Origin: a virus
DNA length: 40,591 nt
IMG/VR virus record: IMGVR_UViG_3300033145_000251
Location: 1 to 40,591 of that record
Reading direction: 5' to 3' (one strand)
The notes under the pieces are model-generated. The model did no database searches. It was given only the letters and a program-made list of their open reading frames with translations, and was not told where the DNA came from. The position numbers and the translations under genes are program-made. Of this stretch, positions 38,149-40,591 are shown in pieces (position 1 is the first letter of the stretch; each line of letters opens with the position of its first letter).

Positions 38149-38795
38149 ATGCATTTATTATATTTTTTCTTATTATCAATTACCCATAATGGCTGTAGGT
38201 TGCATAAAGCCCAGCATTGCCTAAATTCTCTGTCTTCATATGACTTAAATTCCCAAAGGCTTTTAGGGATAATATGATCTATTTCCCAACCATCCTTACC
38301 ATGATTATCCCAAGACATACCAATTTTAAATAACGTTTCTAAATGATTAACTAAATCTTCTAACTTATAACCGACATATTCCTGCCACTTTATAACATTT
38401 TTCTTGCCATTAAAACCAATGTTTATTTGACTAGATATATTTTCATTGAGCCTTATAGCGGGTATCAATCTTTTTCTAGAATAATATTTCTTATTATACA
38501 CTAAGCACTTATTTCTATTCTTAATCTTCCATTTTGTATTCCTATTATTAATTTTATCTCTATTTCTATCAGCATATTCTTTAGCTTTAGCTTTTAGATG
38601 TTCCTTGTTCTTTGCGTAATATTTTTTAGTTTTTTCTTTTCCCTCTGGGGTATCTCTATAGTTTTTATATACAATATGATCTAACTTTTTCCTACACTCC
38701 TTGCAACGACTTTCACGTCCGTCCTTGCGCCATCTATGTATATGAAAATTATCAATCGTTTTGCTCTTTTTACATATCTTACATATTTTTTTCAT
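38145..38795 (-). CDS. HNH endonuclease with N-terminal zinc finger (216 aa)
   Basis: Two CxxC pairs near the N-terminus form a zinc finger, followed by a long basic helical region with YYAKNKEHLKAKAKEYADRN-like repeats. The HNH core is WEIDHIIPKS (about 170-179) with CWALCNLQPLW further on, where the usual second H/N triad is read as N-x-Q-P. It lies between the second methyltransferase and the late promoter. There is no ribosome site; its own promoter places the message start at or near the ATG. Confidence 0.88.
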   Translation of the reverse strand: MKKICKICKKSKTIDNFHIHRWRKDGRESRCKECRKKLDHIVYKNYRDTPEGKEKTKKYYAKNKEHLKAKAKEYADRNRDKINNRNTKWKIKNRNKCLVYNKKYYSRKRLIPAIRLNENISSQINIGFNGKKNVIKWQEYVGYKLEDLVNHLETLFKIGMSWDNHGKDGWEIDHIIPKSLWEFKSYEDREFRQCWALCNLQPLWVIDNKKKYNKCI

Positions 38796-38801
38796 AGTTC
38801 T

Positions 38802-38810
38802 ATTATAACA
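38802..38810 (-). promoter_or_regulatory. Extended −10 promoter for the HNH gene
   Basis: TGTTATAAT on the minus strand is a perfect extended −10. The −35 region is weak (TTTATT). Transcription would start about seven bases downstream, right at the ATG of the HNH gene, making a leaderless message. This fits the lack of a ribosome site. Confidence 0.55.
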
Positions 38811-38841
38811 TAATGTAGCGGAAAAATAAACGATATATCAA

Positions 38842-39495
38842 CTAAAATAATACTTCCTGCCCTAATCTCTTTACTGCTATATCACAATACTCTTTTGATA
38901 TTTCTATGCCGATACATTTACGTCCTAAGTCTTTGCAGGCTCTTGCTGTTGTGCCGGAGCCTAAGAATGGGTCGAGGATTGTATCACCTTTATTAGTGTA
39001 ATCTTCTAAAATCATTCTTATTAATTCAGATGGTTTCTGAGTAGGATGATATCTTTTATCCTTGCTTTCACCGATAAAACCTTGTTGGATAAATTTATAT
39101 TTTCTCACCACTCTATTAAAAGAAGTCCATATTAATTCACAGTCTGCAAAAACATTTTTAAAACTATTATCTTTTTTATCCCAAACAATCCAACAATTAG
39201 AGGGGTACAAAAAATCAGTGAAATAATTTCCACCGAATATAATTTGATTTTTACTTATTCTTATTAATTCTGTAAAATATTCTCCTGCAGGTATTTTTTT
39301 ATCCCATTGTAAATTTTTAGGTTTTTCATTCTTCTGTATTAATGTTCCTATCCCATTAACACCTCTTGCCCATTGCTTCCCATAAGGTGGGTCGGTTAAA
39401 CATAAATCAAATTGGTTATCTTCAAATTCTTTCATAATCTCCAAACAATCAACATTATAGATTGTAATATTCGGTTCTTCGTAATATGGTTTCAT
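38842..39495 (-). CDS. DNA N-methyltransferase, copy 2 (217 aa)
   Basis: TDPPYG (about 36-41) stands before HPTQKP (about 150) and DPFLGSGTTARA (about 175), the order of beta-class amino-methyltransferases. The ends are nearly identical to copy 1 at 10.9-11.6 kb; the middle, which holds the target recognition part, is different. The two enzymes probably methylate different sites. It lies in the early unit, copy 1 late. AAGGGTG precedes the ATG. Confidence 0.92.
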   Translation of the reverse strand: MKPYYEEPNITIYNVDCLEIMKEFEDNQFDLCLTDPPYGKQWARGVNGIGTLIQKNEKPKNLQWDKKIPAGEYFTELIRISKNQIIFGGNYFTDFLYPSNCWIVWDKKDNSFKNVFADCELIWTSFNRVVRKYKFIQQGFIGESKDKRYHPTQKPSELIRMILEDYTNKGDTILDPFLGSGTTARACKDLGRKCIGIEISKEYCDIAVKRLGQEVLF

Positions 39496-39496
39496 C

Positions 39497-39736
39497 TCAC
39501 ACCCTTATAATTTTATATATCAATACAGCATACTCCTGATATTTCTGGTGTAGTATGCCCCTGCGCCTGTCAGCCTTGATATCAGCTTTGACCTCGATTA
39601 GTTTAAGCTGTAGATCAGGGTCTTTATCCATCGTACCTATTTCATCAGAGTATGAATATCCCTTGACTGTGTATAGCATGTCAAGTAGCATACCGTATGC
39701 GTTGCAGAATTCGGCTTCCCAGTATTGGTTATTCAT
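39497..39736 (-). CDS. Small hypothetical protein (79 aa)
   Basis: The protein is helical and has YWEAEFCNAYGMLLDMLYTV at the start and a basic middle (KADIKADRRRGILHQKY). No family is recognised. It overlaps the preceding gene by eight bases and ends two bases before the methyltransferase gene, so all are cotranscribed. Confidence 0.65.
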   Translation of the reverse strand: MNNQYWEAEFCNAYGMLLDMLYTVKGYSYSDEIGTMDKDPDLQLKLIEVKADIKADRRRGILHQKYQEYAVLIYKIIRV

Positions 39737-40094
39737 AACAATATAATCTTTCCTCTAAGCAATACTTGTACCCCATAAACAAATCCCTGATAGTAACATT
39801 CCCGGTAGCCAGTGCCTTGTATTTGCATATCGGACTATTACATTTTACCAGTAAATAGTTATATATGTCTACTGTGTCAGCAGATACCATGCAATTTTCT
39901 ATTTTCAGGTGTATGCAGTTTACACAGCATTCGGTATCATCGTCTATAAGCTTAAACACTTTTTGGTAATAATTGGACTTCTCTGCTGGTCTTGGCACTG
40001 GCATATATTTTGACTGACGTACCCACTTGCCCTCACTATCAATCAAGCTTGTAGTGAGGCGGGCTGATGTAGTGTGATATGTTTTAGCTTGCAT
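39729..40094 (-). CDS. Cys-rich hypothetical protein (121 aa)
   Basis: ECCVNCIHLKIENC (about 55-68) with later Cys (about 85, 90 and near the end) suggests a zinc-binding core. The first 40 residues are polar and may be flexible. AAAGGAG precedes the ATG, which overlaps the HNH gene by 11 bases. Function unknown. Confidence 0.65.
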   Translation of the reverse strand: MQAKTYHTTSARLTTSLIDSEGKWVRQSKYMPVPRPAEKSNYYQKVFKLIDDDTECCVNCIHLKIENCMVSADTVDIYNYLLVKCNSPICKYKALATGNVTIRDLFMGYKYCLEERLYCYE

Positions 40095-40476
40095 TATGCT
40101 CCTTTAAATATTTTAGCACTTTATCATAATCCCGGTCCCATAGCTCATTCTTAACCCTGCATACGTATTCATAATCATCGTATCTTGTTTCCTTAAACCA
40201 TAATAGGAATGCTATCGGGTCATCGTGGGCGTTTCCTGCGTTCATCTTATGGCAGCCCGCACAGAGACATACTCCATTACGCATATCCCAACGGAGACGC
40301 TTATTCGTACGACCGATCACGTGATGGCAGTGGAGCTGTCCTGTAGACTTACCGCACCATTCACAGACACCATCGGCTTTTACTAATATACGGAATAGAT
40401 CATCGGCTTTATTACAGAATGTTTTCCACTTCATTTTCTTTGGAGGCTTTATTATTTTGGTTATTGCTATTGTCAT
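40084..40476 (-). CDS. HNH endonuclease (130 aa)
   Basis: C38-xx-C41, LHCHHVIGR (H51, H52), N67 and CLCAGCHKM (C72, C75, H76) form a complete HNH zinc-type nuclease with a helical C-terminus of 50 residues. It resembles the HNH and NinG-like proteins that phages use in recombination or packaging rather than homing types. AAAGGAAT precedes the ATG. On the circular map it directly follows the coiled-coil gene at the left end. Confidence 0.88.
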   Translation of the reverse strand: MTIAITKIIKPPKKMKWKTFCNKADDLFRILVKADGVCEWCGKSTGQLHCHHVIGRTNKRLRWDMRNGVCLCAGCHKMNAGNAHDDPIAFLLWFKETRYDDYEYVCRVKNELWDRDYDKVLKYLKEHNAS

Positions 40477-40477
40477 T

Positions 40478-40591
40478 ATTCCTTTCTATTATTTAATTAA
40501 CCTATTACTTCTAATGATTTAAACCCATTGCTTATCCCTGATAGCGTTTTCTTTAGTTTAATATTCTCCAGGATAAGTTCATCTATGGCTT
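40478..40591. repeat. Terminal direct repeat, right copy
   Basis: This is the exact second copy of bases 1-114. It contains the ribosome site of the last HNH gene upstream of its start and the 3' end of the coiled-coil gene of the left end, which shows the continuity of the early operon across the join. Confidence 0.95.

Overview
This window is a nearly complete genome of a tailed phage (Caudoviricetes, long non-contractile-tail siphovirus type). The first 114 bases recur exactly as the last 114, so the sequence closes into a circular map of about 40,477 bp. All supported protein genes and both tRNA-type elements lie on the minus strand, so transcription runs from high to low coordinates and wraps from position 1 to position 40,477. 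The DNA is AT-rich, starts are mostly preceded by strong AGGAGG-like ribosome sites, and neighbouring genes often overlap by 1-8 bases. The head genes are of the PBSX/SPP1 type. These traits suggest a low-GC Gram-positive or similarly organised host, but nothing in the sequence names it. I see no integrase, DNA polymerase, helicase or RNA polymerase.

Two large head-to-tail transcription units are suggested. The early unit starts at a consensus promoter near 9,327, just past a strong terminator at 9,340-9,375. It encodes a small ribbon-helix-helix-like protein, an HNH nuclease, a RecB-type exonuclease, an ERF annealing protein and many small proteins. A control region near 5,000 with its own promoter and palindromes leads into an XRE regulator, an HNH nuclease, a replisome organiser and a helicase-loader-like protein. 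Small unknown proteins follow, then the wrap into another HNH nuclease and a DNA methyltransferase. The phage probably borrows the host replisome and adds its own recombination pair.

The late unit starts at a promoter near 38,148 followed by an attenuator-like leader. It carries a tRNA-like element, an initiator-like tRNA(CAU), the terminases, an HNH homing-type gene, portal, Mu-F-like head protein, scaffold and major capsid protein. A block of seven sugar-modification genes (six glycosyltransferase-like, one methyltransferase) comes next, inserted between the capsid and the head-tail connectors. The tail follows: connector, closure, tail terminator, major tail protein, two overlapping assembly chaperones, tape measure, distal tail protein, a FN3/Gp37-like tail protein, baseplate/fibre proteins and a LamG protein. 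Lysis follows with a holin candidate, a clan GH-A-like glycosidase with a peptidoglycan-binding domain, and an M15 peptidase. The unit ends with a nucleotide/DNA-modification group (Nmad1-like, DUF4406-like, a DNA methyltransferase), a phosphoesterase and small proteins.

The most unusual items are: a 5' leader RNA at 12,204-12,317 that folds as a three-way junction with an 8-bp loop-loop complementarity; the virion-glycosylation cassette; a tail gene with a signal-peptide-like upstream extension; an initiator-like phage tRNA beside a D-armless tRNA-like element; and attenuator-like double hairpins before late genes.
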